Positions 39,214 through 48,723 are shown, numbered from the stretch's first letter. The stretch: DNA of 64,000 nucleotides from Adlercreutzia caecimuris B7 (GCF_000403355.2 NZ_KE159646.1:1017226-1081225); one strand, 5' to 3'. The notes: generated by a model not told the origin, from the letters alone. Numbers and translations are program-made.

Positions 39214-40074
39214 CTACTCGCCCAGGGCGAAGCGGACGAAGCCGGTGATGGCGATGGTGCCGCCCAGCTCCTTGGCGCACTCGTCGGCGTAGGCCGACAC
39301 CGTGAGGTCGGGGTTCTTCACGAAGTCCTGCTCGGCGAGGCAGTTCTCCTTGTAGAACTTGTCCATGCGGCCGAGCGCGATCTTCTCCTGGATGGCCTCG
39401 GGCTTGCCGGACTCGGCGGCCTGGGCCTTGTAGATCTCCATCTCGTGGGCGGCCACGTCGGCGGGCACGTCCTCGCGGGTGGCGGACACCGGGTTCAGGG
39501 CGGCCACCTGCATAGCGATGTCGCGACCGCACTTCTGGAAGCCCTCGGAAGCCGGATCGATGCCCTCGACGGCAAACGTCACGAGCACGCCGATCTTGCC
39601 GCCGCCGTGGATGTAGGCGGCCACGGCCGGGGCCTCCACCACGGCCACGCGAGCCAGCTGGGCGTTCTCGCCCATCACGTGGATGCAGTCGGTCACGACG
39701 GCCTCGACGGTCTCGCCGTCGATCTCGGCGGCCTTCAGCGCCTCCACGTCGGCCGGCTTGGCAGCCAGGGCAGCGCGGGCGATCTTCTCGGCGTAGGCCT
39801 TGAACTTCTCGTTCATGCCCACGAAGTCGGTCTCGCAGTTCAGCTCGACGACGGCGCCGGTGGTGCAGGCGTCGTCCACGATAGCCATGACGGTGCCCTC
39901 GTTGGTGGCGCGGCCGGCCTTCTTGGCCACGGCGGCCAGACCGCGGGTGCGCAGCACGTCGACGGCTTTCTCCATGTCGCCGTCGGCCTCGGCCAGGGCC
40001 TTCTTGCACTCCATCATGCCCGCGCCGGTCATCTCGCGGAGCTCCTTCACCATAGCGGCGGTGATATCAGCCAT
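39214..40074 (-). CDS. tsf: Elongation factor Ts
   Basis: 286 aa nucleotide-exchange factor for EF-Tu. The N-terminal UBA-like domain has VKELREMTGAGMMECKKAL and the core has TDFVGMNEKFK. ATG 40074 has AAGGAGG 6 nt upstream. It follows rpsB by 31 bp, the near-universal order, and ends in a strong terminator. Confidence 0.97.
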   Translation of the reverse strand: MADITAAMVKELREMTGAGMMECKKALAEADGDMEKAVDVLRTRGLAAVAKKAGRATNEGTVMAIVDDACTTGAVVELNCETDFVGMNEKFKAYAEKIARAALAAKPADVEALKAAEIDGETVEAVVTDCIHVMGENAQLARVAVVEAPAVAAYIHGGGKIGVLVTFAVEGIDPASEGFQKCGRDIAMQVAALNPVSATREDVPADVAAHEMEIYKAQAAESGKPEAIQEKIALGRMDKFYKENCLAEQDFVKNPDLTVSAYADECAKELGGTIAITGFVRFALGE

Positions 40075-40105
40075 GAATTCCTCCTTAGGGAATGAAGGGG
40101 TTTGC

Positions 40106-40930
40106 TTACTCGGAAACAGCGTCGGCCACCACGTCGGCGGCAACCTCGGCGCCCGCGCCCTCGGCCACGTCGGCGGCAGCCTCGACGGCCACCTCGGCGG
40201 CGGCGTCGGCGGCAGCGGCCTCGCCGGCCATCTCGGCGGCGGTCACGTCGGCGCCGGTGCCGGCAATCACGGCGTCGGCCATGAAGTCGGCGAGCAGGCG
40301 CACCGAGCGGATGGCGTCGTCGTTAGCCGGGATGCCGTAGTCCACGTCATCGGGATCGCAGTTGGTGTCCAGAGTGCCCACCACGGGGATGTTCAGACGA
40401 TGGGCCTCATGCAGGGCGATGCCCTCGCGGTTGGTGTCGATCACGAAGATGGCGTCGGGCACCTTCTTCATGTTGCGGATGCCGTTGAGGTTGGTCTGCA
40501 GCTTGGCGAGCTCCTTGTGCAGCAGGATCTGTTCCTTCTTGGGCAGCAGGGCCATGCGGCCGTCGGCATCCATGGCCTCCAGCTCCTCCATGCGGCGCAC
40601 ACGGGTGCGGATGGTGGCGAAGTTGGTGAGCATACCGCCGAGCCAGCGGGCGTTCACATAGGGCATGCCGCAGCGGTTGGCAGCCTCGGACACGGCCTCC
40701 TGGGCCTGCTTCTTGGTGCCCACGAACAGCACGGTGCCGCCCTTGCGGGTCAGGTTGCTCACGAAGGTGTAGGCCGCATCCAGGCCGTAGAGGGTCTGCT
40801 TGAGGTCGATGATGTAGATGTCGCCGCGATTGCCGAAGATATAGGGCTTCATCTTCGGGTTCCAACGGCGGGTCTGATGCCCGAAATGCGCACCGGCATC
40901 GAGCAGCGTGGTGATGCTGACTTTCGTCAT
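40106..40930 (-). CDS. rpsB: 30S ribosomal protein S2
   Basis: 274 aa uS2. It starts [39 protein letters not shown] and the [20 protein letters not shown] end of the core are typical. About 45 extra C-terminal residues are almost only Ala, Glu, Asp, Val and Gly. ATG 40930 has GGAG 6 nt upstream. Confidence 0.97.
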   Translation of the reverse strand: MTKVSITTLLDAGAHFGHQTRRWNPKMKPYIFGNRGDIYIIDLKQTLYGLDAAYTFVSNLTRKGGTVLFVGTKKQAQEAVSEAANRCGMPYVNARWLGGMLTNFATIRTRVRRMEELEAMDADGRMALLPKKEQILLHKELAKLQTNLNGIRNMKKVPDAIFVIDTNREGIALHEAHRLNIPVVGTLDTNCDPDDVDYGIPANDDAIRSVRLLADFMADAVIAGTGADVTAAEMAGEAAAADAAAEVAVEAAADVAEGAGAEVAADVVADAVSE

Positions 40931-41074
40931 GATCGCTCCATTCGTTAGTCCTCTGCCCGAGGTCTTCCCCGTCTGCCGCAGCCTTTTTCCGGTGGCCACT
41001 CGCGGAGGCAGGTCGCCCGAGCATGTGTGATAGTTACCGCTGCATCTTACGACCCTCGCAGACACAGCCTGTCT

Positions 41075-41102
41075 AAAATAGCACAATCGGCCGCTTATGC
41101 AA
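41075..41102 (-). promoter_or_regulatory. rpsB promoter
   Basis: Minus strand TTGCAT (41097-41102), 16-bp spacer, TATTTT (41075-41080), leaving a leader of about 140 nt before rpsB that could hold an S2 autoregulatory structure. Confidence 0.55.
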
Positions 41103-41184
41103 GGGATTGCGCAAAGAAAATGCTTTTATGTGTTACTCGCACGCCCGTTGAAAGGTGAGGGGCCTAAAAGCCTGCGCTCTCGAT

Positions 41185-42009
41185 CTACTTGAGGCGCATC
41201 CAATGGGAATTGGCCTTGCTTTTCGTGTAGCAGCTATTCTTATTGTAGCCCGCTGCCCAGGTTTTATTCGCCAACTTCCAATTGTAAAGGCTCGTCTTGC
41301 CGAAAGGCGCCTTTCCGTCCCAAAAGTAATCCACCTTGTCGTGCCGTCCGTAGTCGTCGGCAAGCACTCCATTCTGATAATAGCGCAACGTCGAGTACGG
41401 AACATTGTTCCCACCAACGCCAATGCAGAGCCCCTTGTACTTAGAAGGGTAGGTGATCGTTACCTTCACTGTAGCCTTCTTGTACACGTGTACTGAAGAC
41501 CACAAGTCGCTTTTGTACTTCTTCCCCCCGGTGAACCTCCACTTGCCGGACTTGACGGTGACGCCCTTGTCGTTGGGCACCTCCAGGCTCTTCCCCGTGT
41601 TGTAATCCACAACAGCGTACCAAATATAGCCAAAAGCCCCGTCATTCCAATTTCCCGACCAATCCTTCATGCCCCTGATCTGTTTTTTCGTAGGCGAGAA
41701 CCTATTGTTGAACACCAGCGTGAAGGTGGCCTTCTTGTAGCCCTTCTTCTTCGCTTTGGAAACCTTCCAGTTCTTAATCGTGGCCGTCATGCCCTCGTAG
41801 CCCGTGTAGCCACCCTTTCCGGCACCCGGCCATGAGGTTTTGAACTTCACCGTTCTGTTCTTCTTCAAATCCCATTTCAAACCCAGTGACTTCATATGGG
41901 GCTTTGTGGCCGCATGAGCCTTCTCCGCGGTGGCGGGCAGCGCCACCATGGTCGACGCCAGCGCCACCGTCGCCAGCACGCACGCAGCCTTCTTGAGCGG
42001 TTTCTTCAT
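41185..42009 (-). CDS. Secreted basic protein of unknown function
   Basis: 274 aa. A clear Sec signal peptide starts MKKPLKKAACVLATVAL and probably ends at an Ala-x-Ala near residue 35 (AEKAHAATKP). The mature part is rich in Lys, Tyr, Trp, Gly and Asn, strongly basic, with only two cysteines, and looks beta-rich; short segments such as KKATFTLVF and KKATVKVTITY suggest repeated strands. I recognise no domain. Its base composition is visibly less GC-rich than its neighbours, which suggests recent acquisition or a special class of surface protein. RBS AAGGAG precedes the ATG. It stands alone between rpsB and the MetRS-like operon. Confidence 0.75.
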   Translation of the reverse strand: MKKPLKKAACVLATVALASTMVALPATAEKAHAATKPHMKSLGLKWDLKKNRTVKFKTSWPGAGKGGYTGYEGMTATIKNWKVSKAKKKGYKKATFTLVFNNRFSPTKKQIRGMKDWSGNWNDGAFGYIWYAVVDYNTGKSLEVPNDKGVTVKSGKWRFTGGKKYKSDLWSSVHVYKKATVKVTITYPSKYKGLCIGVGGNNVPYSTLRYYQNGVLADDYGRHDKVDYFWDGKAPFGKTSLYNWKLANKTWAAGYNKNSCYTKSKANSHWMRLK

Positions 42010-42400
42010 ATTTTTTCTCCTTTTATTCTTAATCCCGGTACCGATGCCGAAAAGATCTCGAGTCGTCCTCCCGGCCCCTCAGCATTCGCGTTTCTATTTC
42101 AGATCCCGTGGAATCGCGGGGCTTTCATGAAATGTGTGTCTCGTCACGGTCTTAGCGACGAACCTGACGCGAAGCGGTTCTTGCCCTTGGCGACATTGGC
42201 ATAGCGGGCGATCGACACCGTTGTATGCGACGGGATAGAGGTCTTCCACCCGGGGACCCGCGGGTGGATGCAATGAACCCCGAGCACGCTGAAAGGGCCC
42301 GAGGTTCACGGGTGTGAGCGCTTTTGGTGATGTACGAGCCATCGGGGCACAGAAGGTGACAGGAGATAGCGCACTTAGCGCTGGAGCTTAGAAGCGGGTG

Positions 42401-42409
42401 CCCCCCCCC
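42401..42409. repeat. Nine-C homopolymer in the leader
   Basis: Nine consecutive C on plus (G on minus), inside a short frame beginning at ATG 42434 with AAGGAG 5 nt upstream. In the given length the frame stops after 19 codons. With one base fewer it would stay open for about 100 codons. Confidence 0.6.
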
Positions 42410-42449
42410 GGATATGCGTCACAGGCATCGCCATGTCAGCTCCTTCAAT

Positions 42450-42481
42450 CCTGTACAGGTGTAGTTCTTTTATAAGTGAAC
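42450..42481 (-). promoter_or_regulatory. Promoter-like region with two palindromes
   Basis: On the minus strand a TATAAA -10 lies inside a near-palindrome GTTCACTTATAAAAGAAC (42464-42481), followed by the perfect palindrome CCTGTACAGG (42450-42459). Position suits an operator for the downstream leader and secreted protein. Confidence 0.5.
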
Positions 42482-42703
42482 TGCTTTGATTATGCTAGCA
42501 TCTCGCCTGGCCAAACGCAAGATGGCCGAACGAGCAGCGCGCTCGCAGGAGCCGCCGCATTCCCCAGAAATGCAACCCCTCCCCATCGGCCGCTTTCAAC
42601 CCCGCCCCGAAAGCCCTCCGCGCACCACCGCAACGCCCGACGCTCTGCCCGTCCGCCGCACTGCGCGCACGGCCGCGATAGCCACCACGACGCCCTCCCA
42701 ACG

Positions 42704-42739
42704 CAAAAAGGTGCGGCGTCCTGGGGACAGCCGCACCTT
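42704..42739 (-). terminator. Terminator of the transaldolase-rho-sppA-metRS-like operon
   Basis: Ten-bp perfect stem (42708-42717 with 42730-42739) followed by TTTTTGCG on the minus strand. Confidence 0.85.
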
Positions 42740-42769
42740 AGAAGATGCTGGGACGCTGCAAACGAGGCC

Positions 42770-44791
42770 TTACTTGTACTGGCTCTCGTGCTTGCGGAAG
42801 AAGTCGAAGCGCGGGGGCAGCTCGTGGATGCGGTGGGCCCCGGCGTCGATCTCCATGGCCGGGCACAGCTCCTCGTTGGAGTCGAAGTCGTAGTTCCAGC
42901 TGAAGAAGTCGGCGAAGTCGAAGCTCATATAATCGCAGATCTTCTCGCAGCCGGCCGGCACGATGGGGTGCATGAGCAGGCAGGCCACGCGCAAGAGGTA
43001 GAACGAGTCCACGAGCACTTGGCGTCGCGCCGCGGCGTCGTCAGCCTCTTCGGCGCGCTTGATCCCGTCGGCCCACCACTTGTTCGACCAGCGGATGAAC
43101 TCGTCGCACAGCGACATCACGCGGTGCAGCTCCACCTTGTGCATGCGCTCCTCGTAGTCGAGCAGAGCCTCGAAGGCGCGGCGGCGCACCTCAGATGTCA
43201 CCAGCCCCAAGGGCATGCAGCCGTCGAAGTTCTTGCCCGCCTCGTAGAAGCAGCTGCGGGCCAGGCGGTTGAACACGTTGGTGAGCAGCGCCCCCTCTTT
43301 GAGCACCGGATCGGCATAGCGCGGATCGTCGCGCTTGGCCTCGTCGGGATCGAAGGGCTTGGGCGAGAAGCCCACGGACTTCTGATCGAGACCGAGGGCC
43401 AGGAAATGGGCCCGCAGCTGCTCGGGAGTGTAGTGCTCCAGCAGCTGCTCGCCGGTGGGCGGCTTCACCGCACCCGACGAGGAGGCCTTCTTTTTCCCGA
43501 ACAGCATGTGGTGGTTGGCGATGAGCGTGGTCTGGCGCATCTGGGAGTCGGGCCCCTCCTCGAACAGGCCGCCCGGGCGCAGGGCCTCCCACAGGGCCGG
43601 CTGGGCCACGCCGTAGAAGTACAGGTTGTCCTGGCCGATGAACTGGTACACGCGCGCATCATCGGAGCACCAGAAGTCGCGCCAGCTCGTGCGCGGCAGG
43701 CCTCGCTCGTCGTTCACCGTGATGGTGAACGAGATGGGAGCCCACAGCGATTCGGGCCAGCACCACACGGTGAGCCCCTCCACGTCGTCGATGACCGGCG
43801 CCGCCACGCCCCACTCGATATTGCCCGTGATGCGGAAGGGAACGAGCGTCTTGGAGGTGCGGAAGCGGATGCCGGCCGCTGCCAGCACTGCGCGGGCCGC
43901 GTCGCGGGCTTCAATGTCGGAAAACTCGATCTCGAAGGACTGCTTGCCCTTCTCGGCCTCGCGGAACCGGTGGGGCGGCAGGCTGTCGGCCAGCGCCTCG
44001 TACTCATCCAAGTGCTCGTTCTTCACGAAGATGACCGGGGGTGCCAAAAACTCCTCGATGGCCTTCACCACCACCGGGCGTACCTCGGGGTCGGCCCTCA
44101 GCTGCTCCACATGAGCCTTGAGGAAATCCTCGAAGCCGGGCAGATCGAAGTACCAGTTCTCCACGGGGCGCATCTCGGGCACGGTGCCCGTAAGCGTGGA
44201 CACCGGCTTGATGAGGTCGACCGGCGCGTACTGGTGGCCCAAGTCGCACTCGTCGGCGTAGGCGTGCTCGGATTTGCAGCCTTGCACGGGGCAGCGTCCC
44301 TGCACCTGGCGGCCGTTCAGGAACGTGTCGGCCTCGGCATCGTAGAACTGCAGCGTGGAATCAAGCTTCAAGTGCCCGCTCTCGTGCAAACGCTCGATGA
44401 ATTGGTCGGTGATCATCTGGTGCACGTCGCCCGCATGCCCGATGCCGCTGCCCTCGTAGATGTCCAGACTCACCTGGAAGGCCTCGAGCGTGGCCTTCTG
44501 GCGCTCGTGGTTCGCGAGCACGTAGTCTGCGATGGTGCCCGAGAACTCGCCGGCCTCCACGAGCTTGCGGTAGCCCTCGTTGATGGGACTGCCGAAGCAG
44601 TCGGTGCCCGACACGAAGCGCACGTTCTCGGCGCCGATACGGTCGCGCAAAAAGCGGGCGAAGGCGTCGGCGGGCACGAACACGCCGCCAATATGCCCGA
44701 AGTGCAGGGGCTTGTTCCCGTAGGGCATACCCGCCGTCACCACGGCCCGGGCGGGCCATTCGACCCGTTTTCTGCTATTCAAGTCCGACAC
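42770..44791 (-). CDS. Divergent methionyl-tRNA-synthetase-like class I protein
   Basis: 673 aa. The N-terminal Rossmann fold has a HIGH-like HFGH (30-33, in GNKPLHFGHIGG). A zinc-binding insertion has C167, C172, C182 and H186. ENWYFDLPGFEDFL, TVWCWPESLWAPIS and FIGQDNLYFY match the MetRS catalytic core. The second signature KMSKS is replaced by KKKASSS (433-439). An extra 60-residue segment (about 255-315) interrupts the MetRS order, and the C-terminal helical domain is short. It may charge methionine, another substrate, or be a paralogue with a changed role; another MetRS could exist elsewhere. It overlaps the sppA stop by 17 bp. Confidence 0.78.
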   Translation of the reverse strand: MSDLNSRKRVEWPARAVVTAGMPYGNKPLHFGHIGGVFVPADAFARFLRDRIGAENVRFVSGTDCFGSPINEGYRKLVEAGEFSGTIADYVLANHERQKATLEAFQVSLDIYEGSGIGHAGDVHQMITDQFIERLHESGHLKLDSTLQFYDAEADTFLNGRQVQGRCPVQGCKSEHAYADECDLGHQYAPVDLIKPVSTLTGTVPEMRPVENWYFDLPGFEDFLKAHVEQLRADPEVRPVVVKAIEEFLAPPVIFVKNEHLDEYEALADSLPPHRFREAEKGKQSFEIEFSDIEARDAARAVLAAAGIRFRTSKTLVPFRITGNIEWGVAAPVIDDVEGLTVWCWPESLWAPISFTITVNDERGLPRTSWRDFWCSDDARVYQFIGQDNLYFYGVAQPALWEALRPGGLFEEGPDSQMRQTTLIANHHMLFGKKKASSSGAVKPPTGEQLLEHYTPEQLRAHFLALGLDQKSVGFSPKPFDPDEAKRDDPRYADPVLKEGALLTNVFNRLARSCFYEAGKNFDGCMPLGLVTSEVRRRAFEALLDYEERMHKVELHRVMSLCDEFIRWSNKWWADGIKRAEEADDAAARRQVLVDSFYLLRVACLLMHPIVPAGCEKICDYMSFDFADFFSWNYDFDSNEELCPAMEIDAGAHRIHELPPRFDFFRKHESQYK

Positions 44792-45890
44792 GGTCTTCCA
44801 ACTCCTTCAAGGCTCGGGTCGTCGTATCCTCGTTCTGCTCGCCCATGATGTCCAGCAAACGAGACAGATCGCTCGTGGAGGACTGCAGGTACACGGTGTC
44901 GGCGTCGGGAATACCGGCCAGCTCGCAGGCCTTGGCCACAGCCTGCTCCAAGGTGCCGATCTCATCGGCCAAACCGTTTTCCACCGCATCGATGCCCGTG
45001 TAGGTCAGCCCGTTGGCCAACGCGAGCACCGCGTCCTCGCCCATATTGCGGCCCTCGGCCACGGTCTCGATGAACACGTCGTTGATCTGGTCCACCTGAG
45101 CCTGGTACCAGGCACGCTCCTCCTCGGTGAGGGGCCGGTTGCCGCCGCCGGCGTCCTTGGCGTCGGCCGAAGTGATGTTGTCTACCGAAATGCCCAGCTT
45201 CTCGTAGAGGCCGGACAGGTCGGTCACCGACATGATGACGCCGATGGAGCCCACCGCCGAGGTCTCGGCCGTGTAGATGTAGTCGGCCTGAGACGAGATC
45301 ATGTAGGCGGCGCTGGCGTCCAGCGAGGCGCAGGACACCACCACGGGCTTGGAGAAGTCGCGCACGTAGCGGCTCATCTCCTCGCCGGCCGTGGCCACCC
45401 CTCCCCCGGAGTTCACCCGCAGCACCACAGCCTTGATATGCGGGTTCTGCTCAGCGGCGTCCAACTGCGCCTTCAAGCCCTCGGGGCTCGAGGTGGTACC
45501 GTCGTACTGGATGGTGCCGTCGATGTTGATGATGCCCACCGTGTCGCCCGTCACCGTATCGGCCCAGGACGGCGACTCGTAGGAAAACGCCCCCACCGAG
45601 CTTGTCATCACCGCGGTGCACGAGGCGATGGAGGCCGCGCCCAAGATAAAGAACGCGAGCACAGCGGCCAGCCCCACGATCCAGCCGCGCCGCTTGGGGG
45701 CCGGAGCCGGGGCGACGGGCGCCGCATAAGCCGGCTGTGGAGCCGCGTAGGTCGGCTGAGCCTGGGGCTGGGACTGAGCTTGCTGCCCTTGGAGCGGGGA
45801 CGCTGCCGGAGACGCGCCCGGTACCGCGGGAGCGCCCTGGGGCTGGCCGGTGCCCCAGGCCTGGTTCTGCCATTGGTTCTGATCGGTCAT
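44775..45890 (-). CDS. sppA: Signal peptide peptidase SppA (S49 family)
   Basis: 371 aa. A Gln/Pro/Ala-rich cytoplasmic N-terminus (about 65 residues) precedes a membrane anchor at about 68-95 and one S49 domain. The nucleophile serine lies in SLDASAAYMIS and the general-base lysine is likely that of NITSADAKDAGGG, by analogy with Bacillus SppA. The enzyme degrades cleaved signal peptides in the membrane. It lies 18 bp after rho. Confidence 0.92.
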   Translation of the reverse strand: MTDQNQWQNQAWGTGQPQGAPAVPGASPAASPLQGQQAQSQPQAQPTYAAPQPAYAAPVAPAPAPKRRGWIVGLAAVLAFFILGAASIASCTAVMTSSVGAFSYESPSWADTVTGDTVGIINIDGTIQYDGTTSSPEGLKAQLDAAEQNPHIKAVVLRVNSGGGVATAGEEMSRYVRDFSKPVVVSCASLDASAAYMISSQADYIYTAETSAVGSIGVIMSVTDLSGLYEKLGISVDNITSADAKDAGGGNRPLTEEERAWYQAQVDQINDVFIETVAEGRNMGEDAVLALANGLTYTGIDAVENGLADEIGTLEQAVAKACELAGIPDADTVYLQSSTSDLSRLLDIMGEQNEDTTTRALKELEDRVGLE

Positions 45891-45908
45891 GGAGTGATCC
45901 CGTGCCTT

Positions 45909-47846
45909 CTACAGCTCGAAGTTGTCGTCGGAACGCCCTTGCTGGGTCTGGGCCTTCTTCGCCGTGCGGATGAGGAACTCCTGGTTGGAGTTCGTCTGCT
46001 TGAGCGACTTGATGAGCATGTCCATGGCGCGCTCGGTGGAGTTCGTGTTCGACAGAATGCGGCGCACGGCCCAAATGAGCGGCGCCTCCTGGGGCTCCAA
46101 CAGCAGCTCTTCCTTGCGGGTGCCCGAGGAAATGGGGTCGATGGCCGGGAAGATGCGGCGATCCGCCAGGTTGCGATCCAGCTTCAACTCCATGTTGCCG
46201 GTGCCCTTGAACTCCTCGAAGATTACCTCGTCCATCTTCGACCCCGTCTCGATGAGCGCCGAGGCCAAAATGGTGAGACTGCCGCCGTTCTCGATATTGC
46301 GGGCGGCGCCGAGGAAGCGCTTGGGCGGATAGAGGGCCGTGGAGTCCACGCCGCCCGAGAGGATGCGGCCGCTCGCGGGCTGGGCCAGGTTGTAGGCGCG
46401 GGCCAGGCGGGTGATGGAGTCCAGCAGAATGACCACGTCCTTGCCCTGCTCCACGAGGCGCTTCGCCCGCTCGATGACGAGCTCGGCCACCTGGATGTGG
46501 TTCTCGGAGGGCATGTCGAAGGTGGAGGACACCACCTCGCCGCGAATGGAGCGCTCCATGTCGGTAGCCTCTTCGGGACGCTCGTCGATGCCCAGGTACA
46601 TGAGGTGCACCTCGGGATTGTTGGCCGTGATGGCCGCGGCGATGTCCTTGAGCACCGTGGTCTTGCCGGCCTTGGGCGGCGACACGATGAGGCCGCGCTG
46701 GCCCTTGCCGATAGGCGCCGTCAGGTCGATGACGCGGGCCGTGGTGGTGGTCCTGCCGTGCTCCATCCACAGGCGCTCGTCGGGGAAGATGGGCGTGAGC
46801 TCCGAGAACTTCGGCCGCAGGGCCATCAGCTCCGGCGCATGGCCGTTCACGGCGGTCACCTTCTGCAGGGCGGCGAACTTGTCGTTGGGGCGTGCCGGGC
46901 GGGTGACGCCGGACACCATGTCGCCCTTGCGCAGGCCGCTCTTGCGGATGGTGGCGAGGCCCACGTAGATGTCGTTCTCGCCGGGCAGGTAGCCGGAGGT
47001 GCGCAGGAAGCCGTAGCCGTCGCCCATGATGTCGAGCACGCCGGTGACCTCGGTGAAGCCCTCGGCCTTGCAAATGGCCTCGTAGACGGCGTCCACCAGC
47101 TCGGCCTTCTTCAGGCCGGCACCTTCGACGCCCAGCTCGGCCGCCTTCGCGCGCAGGTCGGCCACCTTGAGCTCGGCCAGCTCCTCCTTGGTCACAGAGG
47201 GCTGCGGCTCGCGATTGCGGTTCTCGTGACGCTGGCGGCGGTTGTTGCGGTCGTGGTTGTTCTTCTTGCCGCCCTGGTTGCTCTTGCCCTGGCCGTTCTG
47301 GCCGTTCTGGCCGCCGTTGCCGCCCTGGTTGTTCTGGCGGCGCTCGGCACGGTCGCCCTCGCCACGCTCGCCGCGGGTGTGCTTGCGCACCACCGCAGTG
47401 CGGGCCGGCTTCTTGGCGGCGTCGGCTTCGGCGCTCTCGTCGGAGACCGCCCCGGCCGGCTTCTCGGCCGCGCCCTCGTCGGCGTCTTCCGCCTTCTTGC
47501 GCGGACGGCCGCGGCGGGGCTTCTCGACCGCAGCCTCGACGGCCGGTGCCCCCTCGGCAGCTTCGGCCGGCGCCGCACCGTCGGACTCGGCCTTCTTGCG
47601 GGTGCGGCGGGGCTTGGGAGCCTCCTCGGCCGCAGCCTTCCCGGCCGCAGCCTCGCCAGCCTCCTCGGCTGCCTTCGTCGCGCGGCGGCGCACCGGCTTC
47701 TTCGCCGGGGCTTCGGCTCCAACGCCTGCGCCCTCGGCGGCCGCATCCTCGGCGGCTTTCTTGCGCGGACGGCCGCGCTTGGGCTTCTCGGGGGCCGTCT
47801 CCGGGGCGTCGGCGATGGTCATCTGCTTCTCGTCGGCCTCACTCAT
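45909..47846 (-). CDS. rho: Transcription termination factor Rho with long basic N-terminal extension
   Basis: 645 aa hexameric RNA helicase. The core begins at about residue 225: an RNA-binding fold with GVLDIMGDGYGFLRTSGYLP, then the ATPase with P-loop LIVSPPKAGKTTVLKDIA and QASGRILSGGVDSTALYPPK. The first 220 residues are low-complexity Ala/Glu/Lys/Arg with two AT-hook-like GRPRKK units and an Asn/Gly/Gln-rich stretch before the core, as in many actinobacterial Rho proteins. The start overlaps the transaldolase stop by 4 bp. Confidence 0.97.
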   Translation of the reverse strand: MSEADEKQMTIADAPETAPEKPKRGRPRKKAAEDAAAEGAGVGAEAPAKKPVRRRATKAAEEAGEAAAGKAAAEEAPKPRRTRKKAESDGAAPAEAAEGAPAVEAAVEKPRRGRPRKKAEDADEGAAEKPAGAVSDESAEADAAKKPARTAVVRKHTRGERGEGDRAERRQNNQGGNGGQNGQNGQGKSNQGGKKNNHDRNNRRQRHENRNREPQPSVTKEELAELKVADLRAKAAELGVEGAGLKKAELVDAVYEAICKAEGFTEVTGVLDIMGDGYGFLRTSGYLPGENDIYVGLATIRKSGLRKGDMVSGVTRPARPNDKFAALQKVTAVNGHAPELMALRPKFSELTPIFPDERLWMEHGRTTTTARVIDLTAPIGKGQRGLIVSPPKAGKTTVLKDIAAAITANNPEVHLMYLGIDERPEEATDMERSIRGEVVSSTFDMPSENHIQVAELVIERAKRLVEQGKDVVILLDSITRLARAYNLAQPASGRILSGGVDSTALYPPKRFLGAARNIENGGSLTILASALIETGSKMDEVIFEEFKGTGNMELKLDRNLADRRIFPAIDPISSGTRKEELLLEPQEAPLIWAVRRILSNTNSTERAMDMLIKSLKQTNSNQEFLIRTAKKAQTQQGRSDDNFEL

Positions 47847-48535
47847 GCGTTCTGAACCTTCTCCCAGTCCTTAAGGAACGATTCCAGGCCGCGGTCGGTC
47901 AGCGGATGGGACACGCACTTCTTCAGGATGCCGAAGGGCACGGTGGCGATGTCGGCGCCCATGAGAGCGGCCTGGGTCACATGGTTGGCGCTGCGGATGG
48001 AGGCGGCGATGATCTCGATCTTCTCGCCGTTCACCGTATCGGCGGAAAAATCGTAATTGCCGATGGCGGTCACCACGTCCTCCAGCTGGGCCAGGCCGTC
48101 CTCGGAGATGTCGTCGAAACGGCCCACGAACGGCGAGATGTAGCGGGCGCCGGCGCGAGCGGCCAGAATGGCCTGGGGCACGGTGAAACACAGGGTCATG
48201 TTCACCGGGATGCCCTCGTCGGCCAGCTGACGGGTGGCGGCAAGACCCTCCACCATGGTGGGGATCTTCACCACGACGTTGGGGGCGATCTTGGCCAGCT
48301 CGCGGCCGTCGCGCACGATCTCGTCGCGGGTCATGGCCACCGACTCGGCCGACACCGGACAGGCGGGCCCCACGATGTCGCAGATGCGCTTGATGTGGTT
48401 GTGGAAGTCGTCCAGCTTGCCGCCGATGCGCGAGTACAGCGTCGGGTTAGTGGTCACGCCGGCGAGCGCACCCCAGCTGGCAGCCTCCTCGATCTCGGCG
48501 AGATCGGCCGTATCCAGGAAAAACTTCACGTTCAT
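47843..48535 (-). CDS. Transaldolase / fructose-6-phosphate aldolase family
   Basis: 230 aa small TIM-barrel aldolase. The Schiff-base lysine is in NVVVKIPTMVEGL; FLDTADLAEIEEAASWG and GVTTNPTL are typical of the TalC/FSA subgroup. With the split transketolase it can complete a non-oxidative pentose phosphate branch; transaldolase versus F6P aldolase specificity is not decided here. It is the first gene of the operon with rho, sppA and the MetRS-like gene. Confidence 0.92.
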   Translation of the reverse strand: MNVKFFLDTADLAEIEEAASWGALAGVTTNPTLYSRIGGKLDDFHNHIKRICDIVGPACPVSAESVAMTRDEIVRDGRELAKIAPNVVVKIPTMVEGLAATRQLADEGIPVNMTLCFTVPQAILAARAGARYISPFVGRFDDISEDGLAQLEDVVTAIGNYDFSADTVNGEKIEIIAASIRSANHVTQAALMGADIATVPFGILKKCVSHPLTDRGLESFLKDWEKVQNA

Positions 48536-48694
48536 CCTCCTTCTTGAGGTTTACAGGCACGTTGGGATCGGCATCCGAACCGAAGGCGGTACGCACCGAA
48601 AAGCCCAGTCCGCGAGAACGTTGAGATGGGGAATACGGAAAAGGGAGAATGGAAACGAGGTGCACGCCTCTGATACAAGTTCAGAGCTTGAATC

Positions 48695-48723
48695 ATAGTA
48701 GCGCAACTTCTTTCGCCGCACAA
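48695..48723 (-). promoter_or_regulatory. Promoter of the transaldolase-rho operon
   Basis: Minus strand TTGTGC (48718-48723), 17-bp spacer, TACTAT (48695-48700), giving a leader of about 150 nt. The 284-bp gap to hisI holds no other recognisable feature. Confidence 0.6.

Larger units (their letters stand above)
42010..42769. other. Long gap upstream of the secreted-protein gene
   Basis: 760 bp. From the metG-like side: a terminator (42704-42739), about 200 bp with nothing recognisable, then a promoter-like region near 42450-42481, an RBS-ATG (ATG at 42434) opening a 19-codon frame with a run of nine G on the minus strand, and about 400 bp of apparent leader with several GC hairpins down to the secreted-protein start. 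An 82-codon minus-strand frame (42094-42342) has no good RBS and no recognisable product. Confidence 0.5.

Noticed and set aside
42094-42342. 82-codon minus-strand frame upstream of the secreted protein
   Set aside because: No RBS, no recognisable domain, and it lies within a hairpin-rich leader; not listed as a gene.
42495-42701. 68-codon Gly/Arg-rich minus-strand frame
   Set aside because: It is just downstream of a terminator, with biased composition and no RBS.
48532-48723. 63-codon frame in the transaldolase leader
   Set aside because: It begins upstream of the predicted transcription start and lacks an RBS or family resemblance.
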